Of a stretch of DNA of 64,000 bases, positions 9,614 to 17,540 are shown one piece after another. Position numbers and translations under genes: made by a program. The notes beneath the pieces are model-generated. The model worked only from the letters and a program-made list of their open reading frames with translations. It made no database searches and was not told the origin of the DNA. Source of the stretch: Deltaproteobacteria bacterium. Lineage in GTDB: Bacteria; Myxococcota_A; UBA9160; PR03. The stretch covers positions 1 through 64,000 of the forward strand of contig JAPSFT010000023.1 of assembly GCA_035063765.1 (NCBI GenBank), written 5' to 3'. Every line of letters starts with the position of its first letter. Positions within the stretch are counted from its first letter, which is position 1.

Positions 9614-9619
9614 TAGGAT
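9614..9619 (+). promoter_or_regulatory. -10-like TAGGAT, leaderless promoter candidate
   Basis: TAGGAT ends 8 nt before ATG 9628 with no ribosome binding site. Its first three bases overlap the minus-strand TAGTCC that sits 7 nt before the phosphotransferase GTG, so the two divergent genes may share this 25-bp control region. Confidence 0.4.
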
Positions 9620-9627
9620 CCGGCCCG

Positions 9628-10098
9628 ATGGACGCACCGTCGCCCTCGTGGCTCGTCCCGCTCGGGGTCGGGATCGGCTTCGTCGCCCTCTGGGTCGGGA
9701 TCTTCCAGCTCCTCGGCCGGGTGGGCGGCTGGCGGGAGCTGGCCCGGGCCTATCCGCCGCTCGGGATCGTGAGCGCGGGGATCGGCGAGACCTTTCGCAT
9801 GCGCTCGCTGCGGCTTCGCGCCCGCATCGACTACAACGGCTGCGTCACCTTCACGGCGGGACCGTCGGCGCTGCGGCTCTCGCTGCCGCGCCCGCTGGCC
9901 TTCGGCCATCCTCCGATCGAGGTGCCGTGGTCCGAGCTCCGCGCCGAGGCGGGCCGCGCGCTGTGGGTCCCGGTCGTCACGCTCCGCTGCGCGCGTGCGC
10001 CCGCCATCCCGCTGCGCATGCGCCGCGCGCTGGCGGAGTCGCTCGCACGCGCGAGCGGCGGGCAGCTCCGGCTGCCGGCCGAGGGCGAGGCGGCCTGA
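9628..10098 (+). CDS. Small single-pass membrane protein, unknown function
   Basis: This 156-residue protein has one clear N-terminal transmembrane segment (about 8-28) followed by a soluble domain. The start at 9628 is chosen because TAGGAT lies 8 nt before it and the hydrophobic segment then begins at once. I do not recognise a family. The CBM9-like gene begins 3 nt after its stop, so the two are probably translated from one message. Confidence 0.6.
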   Translation: MDAPSPSWLVPLGVGIGFVALWVGIFQLLGRVGGWRELARAYPPLGIVSAGIGETFRMRSLRLRARIDYNGCVTFTAGPSALRLSLPRPLAFGHPPIEVPWSELRAEAGRALWVPVVTLRCARAPAIPLRMRRALAESLARASGGQLRLPAEGEAA

Positions 10099-10101
10099 GC
10101 G

Positions 10102-10830
10102 ATGCGCGAGCCGCCGCTTCCCGAGCTGGCCTGTCCGCAGGTCCGCGCGCCCGGCGCGATCGACGGCGACCCGCACAAGCCGCCCTGGAACGCGCTCGCC
10201 CCGGTCTGGCTCACGCCGTCGCACGGCCGGCGCGCCGAGGGCGCCCCGCCCACGACCGTGGCGCTCGCCGCGCTCGCCCCGGACGCCGCGCCGCTCGCGC
10301 CGCGCTGGCGCTTCCAGCCGACCGCCCTGCGTGTCGCCCGCGACGACGAGCACCTGCTCGTCTGCTTCCACTGTGTCGACCGCGATGCGAGCGGGAGCTA
10401 CGAGGGGCGCAACCAGCCGATCTACGACGAGGAGGTCGTGGAGGCCTTCCTGGCGCCCGGTCCCGACCCCCGCCGCTACTACGAGCTCGAGCAGAGCCCG
10501 CGCGGCGCCTGGTTCGAGGCGCGCATCGAGAGCCCCTACGGCCGGCGCGCGACGATGAAGGTGGACCCCGCCTGGCGCTGCGCGGGCTGGCAGCGGGCCG
10601 TGCGCCTGTGTGCCGACCAGGACGGGCGGCACGCCTGGTGGTGCGCGGAGTGGGCGATCCCGTTCGCGGCCCTCGGCGCGGAGCCGCCCGCGCCCGGCAC
10701 GCGCTGGCGCGCCAACTTCCATCGCATCGACCGCGAGGGCGCCGGGCAGTTCTCGGCCTGGTCGCCGACCCTCGCCGAGCCGCCCGACTTCCACCGGCCC
10801 GACCGCTTCGGCTGGCTGGTCTTCCCGTGA
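10102..10830 (+). CDS. CBM9-like carbohydrate-binding protein
   Basis: This 242-residue protein resembles the CBM9-like/DOMON-type beta-sandwich domain found in proteins annotated as carbohydrate-binding family 9-like. Recognisable parts are the N-terminal IDGDPHKPPWNA segment, the YDEEVVEAFLAP strand and the C-terminal WRANFHRID...FSAWSPTLAEPPDFHRPDRFG motif. No signal peptide is visible, so it may be cytoplasmic or need its membrane-anchored upstream partner. The ligand cannot be read from sequence. Confidence 0.75.
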   Translation: MREPPLPELACPQVRAPGAIDGDPHKPPWNALAPVWLTPSHGRRAEGAPPTTVALAALAPDAAPLAPRWRFQPTALRVARDDEHLLVCFHCVDRDASGSYEGRNQPIYDEEVVEAFLAPGPDPRRYYELEQSPRGAWFEARIESPYGRRATMKVDPAWRCAGWQRAVRLCADQDGRHAWWCAEWAIPFAALGAEPPAPGTRWRANFHRIDREGAGQFSAWSPTLAEPPDFHRPDRFGWLVFP

Positions 10831-10888
10831 GCGGATCGCGCCCACCCGGGCGCCAGCGCCGCGCCCCGGTTCCGGCCGACCGCTGGGC

Positions 10889-10894
10889 TAGGCT
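10889..10894 (+). promoter_or_regulatory. -10-like TAGGCT upstream of the sulP region
   Basis: TAGGCT ends 7 nt before ATG 10902. That ATG opens a 28-codon frame in phase with sulP but closed by TAG at 10986, so the message could start here and carry a short leader peptide. Confidence 0.35.
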
Positions 10895-10994
10895 CCCCGC
10901 GATGCCCGTCCCGCGCGTCCGCGCCGACCGCACCGCCGTGGCGATCCCCGCCGCGCGCTCCGCCCGGTGCGCGGCGGGCAGGAGCTAGCCCCTC

Positions 10995-12764
10995 CTGGAG
11001 GCGCTGCTCCGGATCGTCCCCGCCTTCGGGGCGCTGCGCGGCTACCACCTCGGCGCCGCGCGCGCCGATCTCCTCGCAGGGCTCACGGTCGCGGCGGTCG
11101 CCGTGCCGCAGGCGATGGCCTACGCGCTGGTCGCCGGGCTCCCGCCCGAACACGGCCTCTACACCGCGATCGTGATGACGTTCGTGGGCGCCCTCTTCGA
11201 CTCCTCGCGCCAGCTCGTCAACGGCCCGACCAACGCGATCTCGATCGCGATCCTGAGCGCGATCTCGGGCGTCGTGCCCGAGAGCCGGGTCGAGGCCGCG
11301 ATCCTGCTCGCCCTCCTGGTCGGCTCGATCCAGCTCGGCATCACCCTGCTCCGCCTCGGCGACCTCACCCGCTACATCTCGCACTCGGTGATCGTGGGCT
11401 TCACGCTGGGTGCCGGAACGCTCCTGGTGCTCGACCAGCTCAAGAACCTGGTCGGCCTCCACGGCCGGGGCGGCGTCCACGACCACTTCCTGGTGCGCTT
11501 CTGGCGCACGCTCACCGAAGGCGGCGGCATCCAGGCCGAGACGGCCGCGATCGGGCTCGGGACGGTGGCGGCCGTGGTGGGCCTGCGCTGGCTCAAGGCG
11601 CGCCTCGGCTGGCGCCTGCTGCCGGACCTGCTGCTGGTCGTGATCGCGATGGCGGTCCTCGTGGACCAGCTCGGGCTCGACGCGCGGGGTGTCGCGGTGG
11701 TCGGCGAGATCCCGGCCAAGCTGCCGTCGTTCCAGACGCCCGCGCTCGGCCTCGCGATGATCCAGCAGCTCTCGACCGGTGCCTTCGCGATCGCCGTGCT
11801 CGGGCTGCTCGAGGCGATCGCGATGGCGAAGGCGATCGCGGCCCAGACCCGCCAGAAGCTCGACATGAACCAGCAGTGCCTGAGCGAAGGCGTCGCGAAC
11901 CTCACCGGCAGCTTCTTCGGGTGCTTCCCCGGCTCGGGCTCGCTCACCCGCTCCGCCATCAACCAGCAAGCGGGCGCCGCGACGCAGTGGTCGGGCGTGT
12001 GGTCCGCGCTGGCGGTCGCGCTCATCGTGCTGCTCTTCGCGCCCTACGCGCGCTTCATCCCGCGCGCCGCGCTGGCCGGGATCCTGATGGTCTCGGCGTA
12101 CAAGATGATCGACCGGCACGCGCTTCTCTATCACCTGCGCATGACCCGCTTCGACGCCGCCATCGTCTGGGTCACGGCGATCTCGGCCATCGCGATCTCG
12201 ATCGAGTTCTGCGTGCTGATCGGGATCTTCATGTCGTTCCTGCTGACCGTGCCGCGCGCCGGCCGCATGCTGCTCACGGAGTTCGTGATCTCGCCCGAGG
12301 GCCAGATCCACGAGCGGCTGCCCGAGGACCGGCCCTGCGCGCACATCCTGATCTTCGGGCTCGAGGGCGAGCTCTTCTTCGGCTCCACGGCCGCCCTCGA
12401 GGCCCACTTCCAGACCATCGAGGACCGCATCGACGAGCGCACCCAGGCGCTCGTGCTGCGGGTCAAGCGCGCGCGCAACCCGGACGCGGTCGGCGTCGCC
12501 CTGCTCGAAGGCTTCGTCGATCGTGTCGAGGAGCGCGGTGTGAAGGTCGTCCTCGGCGGCGTCCGCGGCGAGCTCTTCCAGAAGCTCGGCCGCACCGACC
12601 TCGCCCGCCGCCTCGCGGGCCGGATCTTCCGCGAGCAGCCCGTTCGGCAGACCAGCACGATGCTCGCGGTCCGCCACGCCTACTCGCTGCTCGACGAGCA
12701 CTGCCCCGAGTGCCCGCGCCGCGGCGCCGACGGAGGCGAGATGCCGCTGCACTACGTGGTCTAG
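10995..12764 (+). CDS. SulP-family inorganic anion transporter with STAS domain
   Basis: The transport domain has about 10-12 membrane segments. It includes the SulP signature AVPQAMAYALVAGLPPEHGLYT, QLVNGPTNAIS, and the FPGSGSLTRSAIN loop. A cytoplasmic STAS domain follows (about residue 440 to the end). The family moves sulfate, bicarbonate or other anions. The conserved N-terminus (LRIVPAFGALRGYHLG) reads back in frame to a TAG at 10986 with no ATG, GTG or TTG before the first signature. CTG at 10995 has AGGAG 10 nt upstream and gives 589 residues, so a rare CTG start is proposed; GTG 11103 would cut into the fold. Its stop shares CTAG with the convergent gene. Confidence 0.9.
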   Translation: MEALLRIVPAFGALRGYHLGAARADLLAGLTVAAVAVPQAMAYALVAGLPPEHGLYTAIVMTFVGALFDSSRQLVNGPTNAISIAILSAISGVVPESRVEAAILLALLVGSIQLGITLLRLGDLTRYISHSVIVGFTLGAGTLLVLDQLKNLVGLHGRGGVHDHFLVRFWRTLTEGGGIQAETAAIGLGTVAAVVGLRWLKARLGWRLLPDLLLVVIAMAVLVDQLGLDARGVAVVGEIPAKLPSFQTPALGLAMIQQLSTGAFAIAVLGLLEAIAMAKAIAAQTRQKLDMNQQCLSEGVANLTGSFFGCFPGSGSLTRSAINQQAGAATQWSGVWSALAVALIVLLFAPYARFIPRAALAGILMVSAYKMIDRHALLYHLRMTRFDAAIVWVTAISAIAISIEFCVLIGIFMSFLLTVPRAGRMLLTEFVISPEGQIHERLPEDRPCAHILIFGLEGELFFGSTAALEAHFQTIEDRIDERTQALVLRVKRARNPDAVGVALLEGFVDRVEERGVKVVLGGVRGELFQKLGRTDLARRLAGRIFREQPVRQTSTMLAVRHAYSLLDEHCPECPRRGADGGEMPLHYVV

Positions 12765-14158
12765 CGCGCGTAGGCCGCGAGCAGCTCGGCGATCAGCGTC
12801 TCGGTGCCGTCGAGGGGCTCCTCGTCGGGCACGGTGAGGCCGAGGCGCACGACGACGAGGCGCGCCGAGGGCACCACCGCCACCCACTGCCCGCTGTGCC
12901 CGCGGGCGGCCCGGACCTCGGCCGGGATGCGCGGCCAGGGGCGGTCCTCGGGATGGCCCGGCGTCCCGGCGTTCAGCCACCAGTGCGCGCCGTAGGCGCC
13001 CTGCGGCGCGGCCGGCGTCGGCGTCGCCGCGTAGCGCACCCAGCCCTCGGGCAGGAGGCGCCGCCCGTTCCAGACCCCGTCCTGCCGGAAGAGCTCCCCG
13101 AAGCGCGCCCAGTCGCGCGCCGTCATGTGCAGGTACGAGGAGCCCACGAAGCTGCCCGACGCGTCGGGCTCGAAGAAGGCGCTGGTCATGCCGGCGGGGT
13201 CGAAGAGCGACTCGTTCGCGTGTCGCACCATCGCGGCGAGGTCGCCGCCGAAGACGTCGCGCACGAGCCTCGCGATCACGTTCGAGGTGCCGCTCGAGTA
13301 GGACCAGTGCGTGTCGGGCGGGAAGGCGAGCGGCATGGCCGCGGCGAAGGCCCCCGTGTCGGGCCGCGTGAAGAGCATGCGCGAGGCGTCGCCGCCCGGG
13401 GTGTAGTCCTCGCCGAAGGCGAGCCCGCTCGACTGGCGCAGGAGCTGGTCGAGCGTGATCGCGCCGCGCGGGTCGCCGGCCCCGCGCCACTCGGGGACGG
13501 GGGCCGGCGCGGCCGGGTCGAGGCGCCCGTGCAGGACGAGCGTGCCGACGAGCGCCATCGTCACGCTCTTCGCCATCGACCAGGCGAGGAGCGGGGTCTC
13601 GGGCCCGACGCCCGGGGCGTAGCGCTCGGCGACGAGCCGCCCGTCGCGGACCACGACCACCGCCTGGGTCTGGCGCCGCCCGGGCGGGCCCGGCTCGGCG
13701 AACGCGCGCTCGATCGCGGCGGCCACGGCCGGCGGCGGCGGCTCCGCGGGCGGCGCCTCGCCGGCCGGCCAGGGCAGGGCCGGGTCGAGCCGGGGGCGCG
13801 CGAACGCGACGCCGGCGGCCGGCCCGGCGAGCGGCCAGGTCTCGCCGGCCTCGACGAGGGTGCAGCCGAGCCCCGGGCGCAGGACCGCCCGCGCCGAGAC
13901 CACGCCGCCGAGCACGCGCGCCTCGGCACCGTCCGGTGTCGTCGTGACCGAGAGCACCGGCCCGAGCGGGGCGACCTCGTGCGCGACGTAGTCGCCGACC
14001 ACGTGCGCGGCGTCGAAGCGCGAGAGGTGGACGAGCGAGCAGGTCACCTTGGCGGCGAAGCCGGCACCGACCCGGGCGCCCGTGCGCAGCCAGGCGAGGC
14101 CCCAGCCGGCGAGCACGAGCAGGCCGAAGAGCGCGATCCCGAGGAGCAGGCGTCGCAT
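12761..14158 (-). CDS. Class C beta-lactamase-related serine hydrolase, membrane-anchored
   Basis: This 465-residue protein has an N-terminal hydrophobic anchor (about 4-24) and a beta-lactamase-related domain with the SMAK nucleophile motif, a YSSGTSN element in the Tyr-x-Asn position and GHSGQ in the Lys-Thr-Gly position. The family covers esterases, D-aminopeptidases and penicillin-binding relatives. It begins 20 bp after the flavoprotein gene and is the third gene of a likely operon with the methyltransferase at 15304. CATACT lies 8 nt upstream of ATG 14158, so a separate promoter is possible. Its stop overlaps the sulP stop tail to tail. Confidence 0.85.
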   Translation of the reverse strand: MRRLLLGIALFGLLVLAGWGLAWLRTGARVGAGFAAKVTCSLVHLSRFDAAHVVGDYVAHEVAPLGPVLSVTTTPDGAEARVLGGVVSARAVLRPGLGCTLVEAGETWPLAGPAAGVAFARPRLDPALPWPAGEAPPAEPPPPAVAAAIERAFAEPGPPGRRQTQAVVVVRDGRLVAERYAPGVGPETPLLAWSMAKSVTMALVGTLVLHGRLDPAAPAPVPEWRGAGDPRGAITLDQLLRQSSGLAFGEDYTPGGDASRMLFTRPDTGAFAAAMPLAFPPDTHWSYSSGTSNVIARLVRDVFGGDLAAMVRHANESLFDPAGMTSAFFEPDASGSFVGSSYLHMTARDWARFGELFRQDGVWNGRRLLPEGWVRYAATPTPAAPQGAYGAHWWLNAGTPGHPEDRPWPRIPAEVRAARGHSGQWVAVVPSARLVVVRLGLTVPDEEPLDGTETLIAELLAAYAR

Positions 14159-14178
14159 GGGGGCGCAGTATGCGCCAG

Positions 14179-15300
14179 CTACGCGGCGAGCGCGGCCGCC
14201 TCCCGGTGCAGGAACCAGCGGTCGAGGACGACGCGCCGCGCGAAGGCGGGGCTCGCGAGCAGCCGCCCCGCGAGCGCGCGCTTCCAGCCCGGCGCGGCGG
14301 CGGGCAGCCGCGGCCCGCGCGGGCCGAAGCGCGCCTCGATGCGCTCGGCGTAGGCGGTGAGCTTCGCCACGGCCGGATCGCCGCCCGCCTCGGCGATCGT
14401 GCGGGCGGCCAGGAGCCCCGACTCGACCGCCGGCCGGATTCCCTCGCCGCTGCGCGGATAGGCGAGCCCCGCCGCATCGCCGACGAGCAGCACGCCCTCG
14501 CCCGCGAGCGGGCGCGCGGCCTGGCCATGGAGCAGGTAGGCGTGGCCCCGGAAGCGCGCCTCGAAGGCGGCCGGGGCCTTGCCGAGGGCGCGCACGTGGT
14601 CGAGGAAGCGCGCCACGAACTCGCCGAGCCCGCCGGGCGAGGGGCCCTGCCGGCCGAGCCCCACGTTCAGCCACTCGCCCTTGCGCACCACCCAGCCGTA
14701 GCCCGCGAGATCGGGCTCGAAGAAGAGCTCGGGGAGCGCGGCATCGAGGGCCAGCTTCTCGAGCGCGCCGGGCGCGAGGCGCACCTCGATCTCCTGCGCC
14801 GCCACGACCGGCGCGGGCGGCCCGGTGGCGCAGCCGAGCTGCTGCGCCACCGGACAGAAGTGGCCGCCGGCGCCCACCAGGACGGGGGCCTCGACGGCGT
14901 CGTTCGCGACCCAGCGCCCGCCCGCCCGGTGCAGCGAGCGCAGCGGCTCGCCGAGCCGCAGCCGCGCGCCGGCGCGCGCGAGCAGGAAGTGGTCGAGCTC
15001 GCAGCGACGGATCCCGTACGAGACGGGCCGCCCGTAGTCGACGCGCGCCACCGCCGCCGCGCCGAGCTGCGACACCGCGAAGCCGTGCACGGGCTGGAGC
15101 ACGCGCCCTCGCGCGTACTCGGCCGGGTCCACCCCGAGGCAGGCGAGCACGGGGGGCGTGATCCAGCCGGCGCAGACCTTGTCGCGCGGGAAGCGGCGCC
15201 GGTCGAGGACCACGACCTCGAGCCCCGCGCGCACGAGCGCGCGCGCGCAGGACGATCCGCCCGGACCTCCGCCCACCACGAGCACGTCGCAGCGCTCCAT
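14179..15300 (-). CDS. Geranylgeranyl-reductase-family FAD oxidoreductase
   Basis: This 373-residue flavoprotein has the FAD-binding GGGPGGSSCA motif at the N-terminus, then the family's RFPRDKVCAGW segment and the second FAD motif LLVGDAAGLAYPRSGEGI with ESG. These identify the geranylgeranyl reductase/RebC-like group, whose members often saturate double bonds of prenyl or acyl chains. It begins 3 nt after the stop of the CFA-type methyltransferase without its own clear ribosome binding site, indicating translational coupling. Action on lipids, perhaps reducing or oxidising the methyltransferase product, is inferred from this pairing. Confidence 0.85.
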   Translation of the reverse strand: MERCDVLVVGGGPGGSSCARALVRAGLEVVVLDRRRFPRDKVCAGWITPPVLACLGVDPAEYARGRVLQPVHGFAVSQLGAAAVARVDYGRPVSYGIRRCELDHFLLARAGARLRLGEPLRSLHRAGGRWVANDAVEAPVLVGAGGHFCPVAQQLGCATGPPAPVVAAQEIEVRLAPGALEKLALDAALPELFFEPDLAGYGWVVRKGEWLNVGLGRQGPSPGGLGEFVARFLDHVRALGKAPAAFEARFRGHAYLLHGQAARPLAGEGVLLVGDAAGLAYPRSGEGIRPAVESGLLAARTIAEAGGDPAVAKLTAYAERIEARFGPRGPRLPAAAPGWKRALAGRLLASPAFARRVVLDRWFLHREAAALAA

Positions 15301-15303
15301 GGG

Positions 15304-16596
15304 TCAGGCGTCCCGGTAGAGGTCGTCGCGCGTCCAGGGCAGCGCGTCGCCGCGGGGCCGGGCGAGGAGCACCTGGAAGAGCTGGAGCGAGCCCGCGCGG
15401 AAGGCGGCGATCGAGCCCGCCAGGTAGAGGCGCCACATCCGCACGAAGCGCTCGTCGAAGCGCCGGCGCACCTCGTCGCGATGCGCCTCGAAGCGCGCGA
15501 GCCAGTGCTCGAGCGTGCGCGCGTAGTGCGGGCGCAGGTTCTCGACGTCGGCGATCGCGAGCTCCGCGGTCTCGAGCGCGGGCCCGAGCTCGGCGAGGGT
15601 CGGCGCGTAGGCGCCCGGGAAGATCCGCCGTTCGACCCACGGGCTGAAGGGCGCCCTCCGGTGGCGGCCGATGAAGTGCAGGAAGGCGCGCCCGTCCGGG
15701 CCGAGGGTGCGGTTCATCACCCGGCCGAGGTCGTCGTAGTGCTCGGGCCCGACGTGCTCGAGCATGCCCACCGACACGAAGGCGTCGCAGGGCGCCGTGA
15801 CGTTGCGGTAGTCGTCCTCGAGGAACTCGACCTGGCCGGCCAGGCCCTCGGCCCGCGCCCGCGCGCGGGCGAAGTCGAGCTGCGCGCGGGAGATGTTGAA
15901 GGCGCGCACGCGGGCGCCATGGCGGCGCGCGAGGTGGAGCGCAAGGGCGCCCCAGCCGCAGCCCGCCTCGATCACGCGCGCGCCCGGCCGCAGCCGCAGC
16001 TTGCGCGCCACGTGCTCGAGCTTGGCGAGCTGGGCCTCCTCGAGCGAGGCGTCGGGCCTCGGGAAGTAGGCGCAGGTATACACCATCTCGCGATCGAGCC
16101 AGAGCGCGTAGAAGTCGTTGCCGAGGTCGTAGTGGTGGTGGACGTGCTCGCGCGAGCCGCGCAGCGAGTTGCGCCGGCGGCGGGCGCGCTTCCAGAGCGC
16201 GCCGGCGGCACCGATCGGCCCGCCGGGCTTCGGTGCCTGGAAGACCGGCAGCAGCACATCGAGGAGATCGCCCTCGACCTCGATGCGGCCGGCGGCGTAG
16301 GCGTCGCCGAAGTGGACCTCGCCCTCGGGCCCGAGCATGCCGAGCAGGGCACCCGCATCCCGGAACACGAGCGTCGCGCGCGGGCGCTCGCCCGGGTGGG
16401 CGAGCGTCTCGCCGTTCGGAAGCCGGAGGGCGAAGGGCGCGCGGGGCACGCCCGCGAGCAGCCGCCGGGCGACGTGCCGCTCGAGCGCGACGGCCGCACC
16501 GCCGGCAACCGACCCCGAGGAGGGCGGGCGCCCGAGCGTGACGGGATCGGTGCGGGGGGGATCTGCGAGTGAGGACGGGAGGCGAGGGGACGACAT
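15304..16596 (-). CDS. cfa: Cyclopropane-fatty-acyl-phospholipid synthase-type methyltransferase
   Basis: This 430-residue protein has a non-catalytic N-terminal domain (about 50-150) and a SAM-dependent CFA synthase domain. HYDLGNDFYALWLD precedes SAM motif I (IEAGCGWGALALHLA), and the later YTCAYFPR and SVGMLEHVG match the family. It adds a methylene or methyl group from SAM to unsaturated phospholipid acyl chains. ATG 16596 has GGAGGT 7 nt upstream. It leads an apparent operon with a flavoprotein and a serine hydrolase. Whether the product is a cyclopropane or a methyl-branched chain cannot be read from sequence. Confidence 0.9.
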   Translation of the reverse strand: MSSPRLPSSLADPPRTDPVTLGRPPSSGSVAGGAAVALERHVARRLLAGVPRAPFALRLPNGETLAHPGERPRATLVFRDAGALLGMLGPEGEVHFGDAYAAGRIEVEGDLLDVLLPVFQAPKPGGPIGAAGALWKRARRRRNSLRGSREHVHHHYDLGNDFYALWLDREMVYTCAYFPRPDASLEEAQLAKLEHVARKLRLRPGARVIEAGCGWGALALHLARRHGARVRAFNISRAQLDFARARARAEGLAGQVEFLEDDYRNVTAPCDAFVSVGMLEHVGPEHYDDLGRVMNRTLGPDGRAFLHFIGRHRRAPFSPWVERRIFPGAYAPTLAELGPALETAELAIADVENLRPHYARTLEHWLARFEAHRDEVRRRFDERFVRMWRLYLAGSIAAFRAGSLQLFQVLLARPRGDALPWTRDDLYRDA

Positions 16597-16697
16597 CGTG
16601 GCACCTCCACCTTCGAGGGTCGCCGACGCGGGCGATCCTGCAAGCACCCGCCCGCCGCCGCCCCACACCGCTCCCTCGGGGCGACACCGAGGTGGTT

Positions 16698-16925
16698 CTA
16701 GCCCACCGGAACGATGTCGACGCTCTCGGTCTCGGGGTCGAAGACGATGCGCGCGGTGCCGCGCTCGAGCTGGCGGCGCACGTCGGCCACCTTCTCGGCG
16801 AGGGTGCGCTCGCGCTCGCCGTAGTCGGTGCCCTCGCGGCCGACGAAGCTCTCGATGACCCCCTGGAGCGCGTCGGCGCCGAGGGCGTCGATCGGGACCT
16901 CCACCGGCTCGGGGCGCTCGCGCAT
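16698..16925 (-). CDS. YheU family (UPF0270) small protein
   Basis: This 75-residue protein matches the YheU/UPF0270 family over its full length: VPIDALGADALQGVIESF, then REGTDYGERE and the QLERGTARIVFDPETESVDI tail. The function is unknown in all bacteria. The start is ATG 16925. TACCGT lies 7 nt upstream and there is no ribosome binding site, so the message may be leaderless. It is divergent from the DUF3617 gene and lies 101 bp upstream of the methyltransferase on the same strand. Confidence 0.88.
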   Translation of the reverse strand: MRERPEPVEVPIDALGADALQGVIESFVGREGTDYGERERTLAEKVADVRRQLERGTARIVFDPETESVDIVPVG

Positions 16926-16932
16926 CGCGCCT

Positions 16933-16938
16933 ACGGTA
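16933..16938 (-). promoter_or_regulatory. -10-like TACCGT, leaderless promoter candidate (YheU)
   Basis: TACCGT on the minus strand ends exactly 7 nt before ATG 16925, with no Shine-Dalgarno sequence in between. Confidence 0.4.
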
Positions 16939-16998
16939 GCCTCTCGCGCCGCGGTCTCCCGGCACGCCGTACCGGCGCGCGGAGCCGCAGGAGCATCC

Positions 16999-17484
16999 AT
17001 GACCCGCGCCTCCTTCCTCCTGGCCCTGGTTCCGCTGCTCGCCGCCGCGCCGGCCGGGGCCGAGGCCGACCTCGAGCCCGGCGAGTGGGAGCAGGTGATG
17101 ACGATCACCGCCCCGGGGCAGCCGGCTCCGCCGCCCCGGACCGTGCGCCAGTGCATCACCCGCTCCGACGCCGCGATCTTCAGCGACCACGAGCGCTGGG
17201 CGCAGGAGATGGTGGGCGCCAACCCGAAGGCCGGCTGCAAGGTCGAGTCGTCGAAGCGCGAGGGCAGCGCGGTCTCGGTCGTGCTCACCTGCCAGGACGG
17301 CGTGCGCCTGCTCGTGCGGCAGGACTTCCGGGGCACGACCGGCACGATCGACGCCGAGTCGCAGGTGGGCGGCGTCACGCAGAACAAGAACCACATCGTG
17401 TCGAAGAAGGTCTCCGACACCTGCAGCCCCGACACGATCGAGCTCTGGAAGCGGCAGAACCCCGGCAAGACCTTCGAGCCCTGA
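16999..17484 (+). CDS. DUF3617 periplasmic protein
   Basis: This 161-residue protein has a signal peptide (1-22, cleavage near AGA/EAD) and the DUF3617 pattern: EPGEWEQVMTI, then RQCITRSDA and three further cysteines (CKVES, LTCQDG, DTCSPD) that probably form disulfides. ATG 16999 has AGGAG upstream and places the signal peptide at the very N-terminus. The family's function is unknown; it is common in proteobacterial periplasms. The glycosyltransferase follows 56 bp downstream. Confidence 0.8.
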   Translation: MTRASFLLALVPLLAAAPAGAEADLEPGEWEQVMTITAPGQPAPPPRTVRQCITRSDAAIFSDHERWAQEMVGANPKAGCKVESSKREGSAVSVVLTCQDGVRLLVRQDFRGTTGTIDAESQVGGVTQNKNHIVSKKVSDTCSPDTIELWKRQNPGKTFEP

Positions 17485-17540
17485 GGGGGCACCTCCCGGT
17501 CTGCCTCAAGTCCGGTACCCGCCCGATCGATGGCGGCCCC

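Noticed and set aside
8313-10988. 891-codon plus-strand frame spanning the phosphotransferase, hypothetical and CBM9-like genes
   Set aside because: It is a low-complexity frame in GC-rich DNA; three coherent proteins lie in other frames.
12761-16687. 1,308-codon minus-strand open frame running from the serine hydrolase through the flavoprotein and methyltransferase region
   Set aside because: Only the first 466 codons (to ATG 14158) look like protein. The rest is Arg/Ala-rich and lies over two well-supported genes in other frames.
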